Source: a virus. Taken from it: DNA of 40,739 nt. Below the pieces are notes generated by a model. It saw only the letters and a list, made by a program, of their open reading frames with translations. It was not told the DNA's origin and did no database searches. The position numbers and the translations under genes were made by a program. Location: positions 1-40,739 of the IMG/VR virus record IMGVR_UViG_3300005563_000019; one strand, 5' to 3'. Below, one piece after another: positions 29,299 to 36,518 of this stretch. How positions within the stretch are numbered: position 1 is the stretch's first letter; every line of letters begins with the position of its first letter.

Positions 29299-29911
29299 TC
29301 TGATCCAAGACGCCCGCGGCATCTGGTGGCCCGCCGACGACGAATGGGGCCGGGAGATCATCCCGCTTGAGATCGGCCCGGCGATGAGCTGGCTACACGC
29401 CCACAACAAGCGATGGGGGACCATCATCCAGGCCGGGGGGAACGTGGGGCTCTACCCAGAAGCGCTAGGGCATACGTTCGGCCACGTGATGACATTCGAA
29501 CCGGACCCCGTGAACTACGAGTGCATACGCCGCAATGTTGGAGCGCAGAACGTCATCTGGTGGCAAGGCGCGCTTGGCGAACGCATGGGGGCTTGTGGCA
29601 TGGTCGAAGTGATGACGCACAACTGCGGCGCACACCGGATCGAGCCAGACGAAGATGGCGGTATCCCACTCTTTACGATCGATGGAATGGAGATGACCCC
29701 AGACGTCATCTGGCTGGACGTCGAAGGCTCCGAACTCCCGGCCCTGAAGGGCGCGGCTGAAACCCTGAAGCGCTGCAAGCCCATGGTCATCGTGGAACTG
29801 AAGGGCCTGGGCGAGGCCTATGGCTACACGAACGATGACGTTCACGCCTATCTCGAAGACTTCGGCTACAAGCTGGTGTCAGAGCACGGCAACGACAGGA
29901 TGTTCGCATGA
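29291..29911 (+). CDS. FkbM-family methyltransferase
   Basis: The Rossmann AdoMet site is IIQAGGNVGLYP (about 45-56; DxGxNxG in most relatives, QAGGNVG here), followed by the acidic ribose-binding end of strand 2, MTFEPDPVNY (67-76), and RRNVGAQNV. WLDVEGSELPALKGA (141-155) and KPMVIVELKG (163-172) are the FkbM hallmarks. FkbM enzymes O-methylate sugars and polyketides and often cap glycans. The gene overlaps the next start as ATGA. With the GT-DUF115 gene it suggests a methylated sugar decoration. Confidence 0.85.
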   Translation: MPDLIQDARGIWWPADDEWGREIIPLEIGPAMSWLHAHNKRWGTIIQAGGNVGLYPEALGHTFGHVMTFEPDPVNYECIRRNVGAQNVIWWQGALGERMGACGMVEVMTHNCGAHRIEPDEDGGIPLFTIDGMEMTPDVIWLDVEGSELPALKGAAETLKRCKPMVIVELKGLGEAYGYTNDDVHAYLEDFGYKLVSEHGNDRMFA

Positions 29912-30150
29912 GCATGTTCGAAGAACTGGTCGCCGCGGTAGGCAAGATCGAGGTTCATGAATCGATCACAGATATGGCCGCCAAATGCGATCGAGTGCCC
30001 TGCGCTGAGGAGGTGGTGCGAGTCGTTTTGAAAACGATGCGAGATATCAGCCGAGAGCACGAAAACGCGATGGAGCCGGTCAACGAAGCCCAATCCCGCG
30101 CGGTTATTTGGGCACGCGGAATCGACCACATCCTCAACGGGGGCGAGTGA
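29908..30150 (+). CDS. Small hypothetical protein (80 aa)
   Basis: ATGA overlap with the methyltransferase. Its C-terminal ARGIDHILNGG resembles that of the protein at 17393-17698. Otherwise helical with two cysteines (KCDRVPCAEE). Unknown. Confidence 0.6.
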   Translation: MSMFEELVAAVGKIEVHESITDMAAKCDRVPCAEEVVRVVLKTMRDISREHENAMEPVNEAQSRAVIWARGIDHILNGGE

Positions 30151-30154
30151 CCAA

Positions 30155-30769
30155 ATGTCAGCCGTTTACGACGCAACCACCGGCCTCAGCTTCGGCATCG
30201 GCCAGCAGCAGGAACAGGGCGTGTTCGCCGAGTTCGAACTGACCGCCGTGCAGAACAACTTCAAGACCGCCCAGGAAGGTCGCCCGATCTTCGAGGACAA
30301 GGTCTATATCCGCATCCGCACGGCCGGCGATCGCCTCAACGAGGTCCACCGCGAAGCCAAGGATCAGGACAAGCGCCGCTTCCCGCTCCAATGGGCGCGC
30401 TACGTCCAGGGCCAGGAACAGGCCACGGAGGGAACGCCATTGGAACAGTGGCCGTTGATGACACCGGGAAGCGTTCGCAGCCTGAAGGCCCTCAACGTGA
30501 ACACGGTGGAACAGCTCGCGGCGGTCACGGACGGCAACCTCGACCACCTGGGCATGGGCGCCCGGAACCTGCGCGAACAGGCCCAGGCCTATCTTGCGCG
30601 AGCCAACGAGGGCGCTGCGCTGCGCCAGGCCACCGCCGAAAACCAGAACCTGCGGGACGAGATCGAGGCTTTGAAAGCCAACGTCGCCAACCTCGCCGCC
30701 GCCAGCCGCAAGAAGGAAGCCACCGATGACGGCAATCGAACCAAACCGGGAAATACGCCCGAGGAGTGA
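30155..30769 (+). CDS. Conserved virion-region protein with coiled-coil end
   Basis: The N-terminal half of the 204-residue product has a conserved phage pattern: AQEGRPIFEDKVYIRIRTAG, RFPLQWARYVQGQEQATEGT, PLEQWPLMTPGSVRSLKALN. Then comes a helix-hairpin-helix-like segment (VNTVEQLAAVTDGNL) and a coiled-coil tail (about 150-190). I know this family as a head-region protein of unknown function in alpha- and betaproteobacterial podoviruses. Confidence 0.7.
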   Translation: MSAVYDATTGLSFGIGQQQEQGVFAEFELTAVQNNFKTAQEGRPIFEDKVYIRIRTAGDRLNEVHREAKDQDKRRFPLQWARYVQGQEQATEGTPLEQWPLMTPGSVRSLKALNVNTVEQLAAVTDGNLDHLGMGARNLREQAQAYLARANEGAALRQATAENQNLRDEIEALKANVANLAAASRKKEATDDGNRTKPGNTPEE

Positions 30770-31097
30770 GCCGACCTTCTATCTGGAAAACGGCGCGGAA
30801 ATGTTTATCATGCAGGTGGATCGCAACACCTGTCTCGGCCCTACGCCTGCGACGGACCAGCTGAGATCACGCTATCCTGAACACTACGAGGCGTTCAAGC
30901 GTGACTCTGCTGACATTGGTGCAGGAAACCGCAGACCTTCTGTCGATCCCCCGTCCAGCGACGGTGGTGGGCTCGACGGACACCCAGACGCGCCAGCTGT
31001 TCGCCCTCGCAAACGAAGAGGGCCGGGCAAGCGCCAAGTCCTACGACTGGCAGGCGCTGACCCGGGAATGGGTGTGGACGACAAACAGCGGCTTTGA
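30726..31097 (+). CDS. Conserved small phage protein with long out-of-frame overlap
   Basis: The first 58 residues (PTFYLENGAEMFIMQVDRNT, LGPTPATDQL, PEHYEAFK) match a family common beside phage connector genes. After that, from about 30901, the frame remains open for 66 more codons while overlapping the next gene; those residues are Pro/Arg-rich and look like shadow sequence. Either the protein has an unusual tail or its original stop was lost. It also overlaps the upstream gene by 44 bases. Confidence 0.6.
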   Translation: MTAIEPNREIRPRSEPTFYLENGAEMFIMQVDRNTCLGPTPATDQLRSRYPEHYEAFKRDSADIGAGNRRPSVDPPSSDGGGLDGHPDAPAVRPRKRRGPGKRQVLRLAGADPGMGVDDKQRL

Positions 31098-31608
31098 CCA
31101 GACCGGCGCGATACCGGACGATCTCGACCGGTTCTACTCCAACAGCTTCTACAACCGCACCACCATCCGCCCGATGCTGGGGCCGATCACGCCGCAGACC
31201 TGGCAGGCGATCAAGGCCTATCCCCAGATCAACAGCGTCTATCTCTCGTTCCGGATCAGGAACGATATCTATCTCGTCACGCCCCAGGGCGAGGACGGCG
31301 ATACCGCGGCCTATGAGTACATCACCCTGAACTGGTGCGTCGCCGCGAATGGCGACGGCAAGCCGGCATTCACCAACGACAGCGATACGACCGTTCTGCC
31401 GGAATGGCTATTCACGCTCGGGCTGAGATGGCGGTTCAGGAAGTCGAAGAACCTCGACTACGCCGAGGACTTCCGCACCTACCAGAGCGAGTTGCAGCAG
31501 TTGCAGGCCCGCGATGGAGGTAACGGGAATTTGGACATTACTGGTAAGAACCTATACAATCCTTACGGGCTCCCCAATATACCCGTTGGCTCATTTCCCG
31601 GATCATGA
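30901..31608 (+). CDS. Putative head-tail connector / adaptor protein
   Basis: GTG 30901 with GAGG eight bases upstream. The opening TLLTLVQETADLLSIPRPAT, then SYDWQALTREWVW, and the closing LRWRFRKSKNLDYAEDF belong to a well-known podovirus family of about 230 residues located between capsid and tail-hub genes. By position it would be the adaptor under the portal (role of P22 gp4 or T7 gp11). That function is inferred. Confidence 0.75.
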   Translation: MTLLTLVQETADLLSIPRPATVVGSTDTQTRQLFALANEEGRASAKSYDWQALTREWVWTTNSGFDQTGAIPDDLDRFYSNSFYNRTTIRPMLGPITPQTWQAIKAYPQINSVYLSFRIRNDIYLVTPQGEDGDTAAYEYITLNWCVAANGDGKPAFTNDSDTTVLPEWLFTLGLRWRFRKSKNLDYAEDFRTYQSELQQLQARDGGNGNLDITGKNLYNPYGLPNIPVGSFPGS

Positions 31609-31611
31609 CTG

Positions 31612-31860
31612 ATGGCTCACACTCAGGACGCAGTCATCTATGATCCGCTCACCGGCAACGTCGCCATGATCGTCATTCCGGATGACGACACGCAGTTAGG
31701 CGATCCGGCTTTCAACCCAAAGGGCTTGACGCAACTTCGGGTCCCCAGTTCCTCGGACCCCGTTTCCAACGCCGCCAAAATCAATTCAAAAATAAAGCTT
31801 CCTGTTACCACCGCTGCGTCAGTCGGGGTAGCGCTCGGAAACGTGAGCGTTAGCCAGTGA
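31612..31860 (+). CDS. Small structural-region protein (82 aa)
   Basis: The product has strand-like motifs (DAVIYDPLTGNVAMIVIPDD) and a Ser/Val-rich end. It precedes the second glycine-rich gene, whose GTG overlaps its stop as GTGA. Not recognised. Confidence 0.6.
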   Translation: MAHTQDAVIYDPLTGNVAMIVIPDDDTQLGDPAFNPKGLTQLRVPSSSDPVSNAAKINSKIKLPVTTAASVGVALGNVSVSQ

Positions 31861-32804
31861 CGACGGTCATCATCGTCTCTGGCGCGACAACTATCGTCCC
31901 ATCCGATTGGAATAACTCCATAAATTCCATTCATGGAATAGGGGCCGGGGGCAATGGCGCAGCTGGTTCCGGTACGAACACGGGCGGCGGCGGCGGCGGC
32001 GGCGGTGAGTACCGAAAGGCCGCCAACGTAACCCTGACGGCGGGATCAACCGTTGACATCAACATTCCAGCCGGCGGGGCCGGTTCGGGTGTCTCTGGGA
32101 CCTACATCAAGGATGGGGCCGGCGGCGGCGGCACAATCCAGATGGAAGCCAAGAACGGAGCCAATGCAGTAGGAAAAACCGGAGGGACCGGAGGGACCGG
32201 AGGGACCGGAGCGGCGGCTAATTTTGCCGGGGGCCAAGGGGGAACGAACTCTGTCGTCAGCACCATTGGCGGCTCCGGCGGTGGCGGATCGGCTGGACCG
32301 ACAGGCGCAGGTAAGGCCGGAGGCAGCAACGCGACTTCGACGGCTGGCGCTTCCGGGGGCGGGTCAAACGGAGGTTCCTCTACAGTAGGAACCGATCCTG
32401 GCTCGGGCAATGGATCGACTGGCGGCGCGGGCACGAGTGGAGCCGGCGGCGGGGCTGGGTCGAGTGCAGGAGGCCCCTCCGGCAACGCGACGGCGGGCAC
32501 GATTGGCGGCGGCGGAGGGGCGTCCGGCAACAGCAGTACGAACGGGTCGGGTATTGGCGGCTCTGGCGGCGTCGATACAGCGTTTGATGCCTCGCACGGC
32601 GCATCGGGCGGCGGCGGAGGTTCGGGTCACTCTGCCGGCAATGCCTCCGGCGCGGGTGGCGCTGGAGGAGCGTATGGGGGCGGTGGCGGTGGCTCGGGCT
32701 CGACCGGGACTGGCACATCTGGGGCCGGCGGCACAGGCGGCCAGGGAATCTTGGTGCTCATCTACACTCCAGCGGACGCCTTGACGGCGCAGATATTGAT
32801 GTGA
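31857..32804 (+). CDS. Glycine-rich adhesin-like protein (copy 2)
   Basis: GTG 31857. In the 315-residue product an N-terminal lead-in (TTIVPSDWNNSINSIHGIGA) matches that of the copy at 23945 (AGWNNANNAIYVLAAG). A glycine-rich body of about 230 residues and the end GGQGILVLIYTPAD follow. The DNA contains seven GGC triplets in a row (31983-32003) and a 9-base tandem repeat (32178-32213), both in frame. Such proteins serve as tips of phage fibres. It is most similar in plan to copy 1, so the pair may have arisen by duplication. Confidence 0.72.
   Translation: MTTVIIVSGATTIVPSDWNNSINSIHGIGAGGNGAAGSGTNTGGGGGGGGEYRKAANVTLTAGSTVDINIPAGGAGSGVSGTYIKDGAGGGGTIQMEAKNGANAVGKTGGTGGTGGTGAAANFAGGQGGTNSVVSTIGGSGGGGSAGPTGAGKAGGSNATSTAGASGGGSNGGSSTVGTDPGSGNGSTGGAGTSGAGGGAGSSAGGPSGNATAGTIGGGGGASGNSSTNGSGIGGSGGVDTAFDASHGASGGGGGSGHSAGNASGAGGAGGAYGGGGGGSGSTGTGTSGAGGTGGQGILVLIYTPADALTAQILM
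31983..32003 (+). repeat. (GGC)7 microsatellite within glycine-rich gene
   Basis: Seven GGC codons in a row followed by GGT give eight glycines. Triplet repeats of this type can change length without breaking the frame. Confidence 0.85.
32178..32213 (+). repeat. Nine-base tandem repeat within glycine-rich gene
   Basis: Three exact units of ACCGGAGGG and a fourth differing at one base, in frame, coding for Gly-Gly-Thr type triplets. Length change by slippage would keep the frame. Confidence 0.85.
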
Positions 32805-33145
32805 AAACCAAGCGATCCCTCGAAGGATATCTGCTGATCGACAACCGTCATGCGCCGCCGGTGTCCCTTGAGATGGCGCGGGCGTCCGGCAAGGAAGTCC
32901 TCGGGGCCGGGGTGGCGGGCGTGGTGGAAATGCCTGTCCTGACATGCTCGCACTGTCATCGGGGCGTAGCCGTGCAGCCGCTACGGACCCGCGACCGCGC
33001 CTATTGCCGCAAGTGCGATCACTACATCTGCGACGAATGCGCCGTCGTCGCGACTCTCAATGGAGGTGTGTGCGAACCTCTCACCAAGCGTCTTGACCTG
33101 TTGCAGGAACAGGCTGCAAAACCAACCAACCTCATAGGGATTTAG
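32801..33145 (+). CDS. Zinc-binding conserved phage protein (114 aa)
   Basis: GTG 32801 overlaps the upstream stop as GTGA. SLEGYLLIDNRHAPPVS opens the protein. Then CSHCHRG, YCRKCDHYICDECA and a later Cys make two zinc-ribbon pairs. This pattern is seen in a conserved family near phage structural genes; its role (structural zinc protein or chaperone) is unknown. Confidence 0.7.
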   Translation: MKTKRSLEGYLLIDNRHAPPVSLEMARASGKEVLGAGVAGVVEMPVLTCSHCHRGVAVQPLRTRDRAYCRKCDHYICDECAVVATLNGGVCEPLTKRLDLLQEQAAKPTNLIGI

Positions 33146-33147
33146 CC

Positions 33148-33648
33148 ATGGCCCGCTGGTCTGCGAATGTCGTCACCTGGACGCCCACGGCGGTAGCCGA
33201 CACCACCAACATGACCGCCCAGGGCTTTCAGGCGCTCCTGGGGGGCTCGTCCACCCAGCGCAGCAACATCCTGGAGGTGTTCATGGGCGGGCAGGCGACG
33301 ACCTCGTCTCCCTGCATCATGTTGCTGGCTCGGGATTCCACGGTGACATCCGGCGTAACCTCCAATGCCGGCCGGCTGGCGGCCCTTGATCCGGCGACCG
33401 CGGCGCTCGCGGCCCCGCCGATCTCGACCACGGTCGGGTCTTCCGCGTTGCCGCAGCGGAGTGCGACCCTGTCGCTGCTGAACCTGAGCTTCAATGCGAA
33501 CGGTGGGATCGTGCGCTGGGTGGCGGCTCCAGGGGAAGAAATCGGCATCCTGGGTAATACCGCCTCGCTCGGCGAGGTCAGCCTCTCGGCCTACACTGGG
33601 GGAACGCCCGGGCTGATGGGCTCGCACATCATCTTCGAACCCTTCTAA
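33148..33648 (+). CDS. Structural protein, beta-rich (166 aa)
   Basis: Starts two bases after the upstream stop. Low charge, Thr/Ser/Ala-rich, with strands (SATLSLLNLSFNANGGIVRW; GEEIGILGNTASLGEVSL), as in minor virion proteins. No family recognised. A tail or head-completion part is likely from position. Confidence 0.6.
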   Translation: MARWSANVVTWTPTAVADTTNMTAQGFQALLGGSSTQRSNILEVFMGGQATTSSPCIMLLARDSTVTSGVTSNAGRLAALDPATAALAAPPISTTVGSSALPQRSATLSLLNLSFNANGGIVRWVAAPGEEIGILGNTASLGEVSLSAYTGGTPGLMGSHIIFEPF

Positions 33649-33651
33649 GCC

Positions 33652-34197
33652 ATGGCCACGGTTCTCCGCTCGCCGCTGATCCAGCGGATTTGGCGCGCGG
33701 ACAGCCGGGCGGCGGTTCACTCGCAAAGCTGGGTCAACGGGCCTAACCCGGGATTTCTCGCGCCGGTTTCGACCGGCATGCAGGGCGTGCCTAATCCGGT
33801 CCTGCGGACGGACTCGCGGGTCGCGATCCTGTCGCAAAGCCTGGTGTTCGGGCCAACGCCAACACCGCCGACGCCAGTTGCGTTCGGCATGCAGCAGATC
33901 GCCAATCCGCTGCGCGATCCGCGCCTCAATCTGACAGGTCTTTTTGCCTTCTCCCATGGGCGGGTGATCCCGCCGCCCCCGACGCCGCATCCCTTCACCT
34001 ATGACCTGATCCCCACTATTCTCAATCTGGGCCAGCTTCAGTTGCAGCTGAACACCCTGTTCGGAGGCATCATCAACCAGCTTCCCGAGGTGCTCACAGT
34101 GCTTCCTGATGTGGCCGACTATGCGGACGGCAAGTTCGTCTCGATTGGCTCGGCGCTCTACCAGGCGCAGTCCGGCAGCTGGGTGAGGTTGAACTGA
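33652..34197 (+). CDS. Virion-region protein with internal repeats (181 aa)
   Basis: The first 110 residues hold imperfect repeats of about 37 residues: ADSRAAVHSQSWVNGPNP...GMQGVPNP and TDSRVAILSQSLVFGPTP...GMQQIANP, then a third partial copy (NLTGLFAFSHGRVIPP). The C-terminal part is helical, then strand-like (YADGKFVSIGSALYQAQSG). It overlaps the tail-hub gene start as TGATGG. Confidence 0.65.
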   Translation: MATVLRSPLIQRIWRADSRAAVHSQSWVNGPNPGFLAPVSTGMQGVPNPVLRTDSRVAILSQSLVFGPTPTPPTPVAFGMQQIANPLRDPRLNLTGLFAFSHGRVIPPPPTPHPFTYDLIPTILNLGQLQLQLNTLFGGIINQLPEVLTVLPDVADYADGKFVSIGSALYQAQSGSWVRLN

Positions 34198-35822
34198 TGG
34201 CCCTTCGACAAGCCCTCAGACCCAATCCGAACCGCGTGCAGACCGGCATCGTGGTCTCCGCACCGGCGCCCACAGGCGGATGGGATGCGATCAGTCCCCT
34301 CGCCAAGATGCCCCCGGAAAACGCGGTCATCCTCGATAACTGGATACCGGAGCCGGGCTATGTCCGCATCCGCAAGGGCTCGCGCATCTGGCAGGACGGC
34401 GCGGGCGATCCTGTCGAGAGCCTGATCACCTGGAAGGCCGCGGCCGATGGGATAGATCAGATATTCGCTGCCGCCGGAACGGGCATTTTTCCTATCGGAG
34501 CGCTAGGGGATGCGTGGCCCGCATCGTCCAAGACCGTCACCAGCCCTCGCGTGCAGTTCACTGCCATGTCCAACAGCGGCGGCGATTTCGCGATCTGCGC
34601 CAACGGCGTCGATTCCCCGTTCTATTACGACGGCACGAATTGGGGCGACCTGACCATCTCGGGCAGCTCTGGGCCAATCACGCTCGACCCCACGACGCTG
34701 GACTATCCGACTCTGCACAAGAGTCGGCTGCACTGGATCGAGACGGGGACCATGCGGACGTGGTTCCTCGACACCCAGGCCATCCAGGGGACCGCTCAGC
34801 TCCTCGACCTCGGGCCGGTGTTCAAGGAAGGTGGAACCCTGATAGGCCAGGGGACGTGGTCCAATCCCTACGGAGTTGGTCAGGATGACTACTACGTCGC
34901 ACTGACCTCGGAAGGGGAGGTGGCGGTCTACCAGGGGGACGATCCCTCGAATGCCCTCTATTGGTCGCTGGTGGGCGTGTTCCATCTGGGCAGACCACTT
35001 GGCGGACGGGCACTATTCAAGTTCGGCGGCGACCTTTTGGCGATCACCTCCAACGGTGTGATCTCGTTCAACCAGGCCCTGAAGCTGGACCGGAGCCAGC
35101 AAAACAGCGTCGCATTGACGCAGAAAATCCAGAACGCCTTTTCCCTCGCAGCGAAGGACTTTGCCAACAACTTCGGCTGGGACGCGATCCTCTACGATAT
35201 CGGCTCGCTGGCCATCATCAACATCCCCATCGTGGAGTTGCAAACCTCCTATCAGTACGTGCAGAACCTCCAGACGGGGGGATGGTGCCGGTTCATCGGG
35301 CTCAATGCGTTCTGCTGGTGTACCGCGAACGGCAATCTCTACTTCGGGGCTATCAACGGGGTGAACCAGGCGGCGGTGGGCGTACGCGACGGGGATAACG
35401 ACCTGGTGTGCGACCTGAAGACCGCCTTCAACTACTTCGGCGACCGCAACCAGAAGAACTTCACGATGGTCCGGCCGATCCTGAATGTGACCGCGGATGT
35501 CACCCCGGCGATCGAGATCGACTGCGATTTTGCCGAAAGTATCCCGCAGGCCATTCCGTCCGTGATCGACGGACGCGACACGGACCTGTCGATCCGGGCT
35601 GAGTGGAACGGCGCGCAGGGCATCGGGTTCTGTGGCGCGGTCCGGATGCGGGTGACGATTAGCGCCGATCCCGACTTGCAGGGCGTCCTGGGGATTGGGG
35701 ATGGCAACACGCTGGGCGACGGGGCCGGCAACGATATCGCCACGGACAGCGGGCTTCCCCTCGACGCGGAAGTGCAGTTTATTACCGCCGACGTTCTTTA
35801 TGAGCGTGGCGGAGTTCTCTGA
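34197..35822 (+). CDS. Putative tail hub / DNA stabilisation protein (541 aa)
   Basis: The opening SAPAPTGGWDAISPLAKMPP and LDNWIPEPGYVRIRKGS, followed by repeated strand-rich blocks (TLIGQGTWSNPYGVGQDDYY, GVFHLGRPLGGRALFKFGGD, GGWCRFIGLNAFCWCTANG), is the pattern of the beta-propeller-like tail proteins of podoviruses that follow the connector (the place of P22 gp10 or T7 gp12). The length is usual for the family. It would close the portal and carry the receptor-binding parts. The assignment rests on family pattern and gene order. Confidence 0.75.
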   Translation: MALRQALRPNPNRVQTGIVVSAPAPTGGWDAISPLAKMPPENAVILDNWIPEPGYVRIRKGSRIWQDGAGDPVESLITWKAAADGIDQIFAAAGTGIFPIGALGDAWPASSKTVTSPRVQFTAMSNSGGDFAICANGVDSPFYYDGTNWGDLTISGSSGPITLDPTTLDYPTLHKSRLHWIETGTMRTWFLDTQAIQGTAQLLDLGPVFKEGGTLIGQGTWSNPYGVGQDDYYVALTSEGEVAVYQGDDPSNALYWSLVGVFHLGRPLGGRALFKFGGDLLAITSNGVISFNQALKLDRSQQNSVALTQKIQNAFSLAAKDFANNFGWDAILYDIGSLAIINIPIVELQTSYQYVQNLQTGGWCRFIGLNAFCWCTANGNLYFGAINGVNQAAVGVRDGDNDLVCDLKTAFNYFGDRNQKNFTMVRPILNVTADVTPAIEIDCDFAESIPQAIPSVIDGRDTDLSIRAEWNGAQGIGFCGAVRMRVTISADPDLQGVLGIGDGNTLGDGAGNDIATDSGLPLDAEVQFITADVLYERGGVL

Positions 35823-35986
35823 TGGGCAAGAGCGCTTGGGTTCCTCCTGAAATACCCAATTCACGATTTATCGAGCCTACGCGAGCGCGCGAAAAGGGAT
35901 TCTGGGAAGTTGTTGAAGCCCCCGTGTTCATGGTCGCGATTGGCGCTCTCGTATGTGCCCTGGCATGGATAGTGGGGGTTCGTTGA
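35822..35986 (+). CDS. Small tail-anchored membrane protein (54 aa)
   Basis: TGATG overlaps on both sides. A polar N-terminal half (SAWVPPEIPNSRFIEPT) is followed by one C-terminal span (APVFMVAIGALVCALAWIV). It is too short for recognition but fits the overlap chain. A membrane protein here, among tail genes, is unexpected. Confidence 0.55.
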   Translation: MGKSAWVPPEIPNSRFIEPTRAREKGFWEVVEAPVFMVAIGALVCALAWIVGVR

Positions 35987-36504
35987 TGCAAATCCTCTAT
36001 CCTCAATCGGCCGAAGATTCGGTGGTCATGGCCAAGTGGGCCGCTCACATGATCCCGCATATGAACGGCCAGCCCTTCGACGCGCCGGCCAGCATCGCGT
36101 TTCTGGACGATGCGGGAGAGGTCGGCGGCATGGTGGTCTATTCCAGCTACCAGCCGCAATATGGCAACATCCAGGTGTCGTTCGTCGTCGCCAATCCCAA
36201 GTGCCTCTCTAGGAATTTGCTTTCAGCTTTGCTACGCTATCCATTCACCCAGCTAGGGGTGCAACGTGTGACCGCCATCACACCGTCCGATGAGACGACC
36301 AGCGTTTGGCGGTTCCTTCAAGCCTTCGGATTCACCCGAGAGGGTCGCGTCCGTAGGGGACTAGGAACCGAGGGCGATGCGATCATCTGGGGCCTCCTGG
36401 CGAGCGAATGGCGAACCAACAAGTTCAACGTCGACCGGGAGCCGAAAAAGCGCCGCCGCCGTAAGCGCGGAACGCTGTCGCTGGAGTCGCACGCCCTCCA
36501 CTAG
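35986..36504 (+). CDS. GNAT-type acetyltransferase
   Basis: ATG 35986 overlaps the upstream stop as TGATG. The 172-residue product has central strands (ASIAFLDDAGEVGGMVVYSS, NIQVSFVVANPKCLSRNLL), then VQRVTAITPSDETTSVWRFL with QAFGFTREGRVRRG, which are motif A/B-like parts of RimJ/RimL-type GNAT enzymes. A basic tail (KKRRRRKRG) could touch nucleic acid. Podoviruses often carry such an enzyme beside tail genes; substrate unknown. Confidence 0.75.
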   Translation: MQILYPQSAEDSVVMAKWAAHMIPHMNGQPFDAPASIAFLDDAGEVGGMVVYSSYQPQYGNIQVSFVVANPKCLSRNLLSALLRYPFTQLGVQRVTAITPSDETTSVWRFLQAFGFTREGRVRRGLGTEGDAIIWGLLASEWRTNKFNVDREPKKRRRRKRGTLSLESHALH

Positions 36505-36518
36505 GAAGGGCTGAGGAG

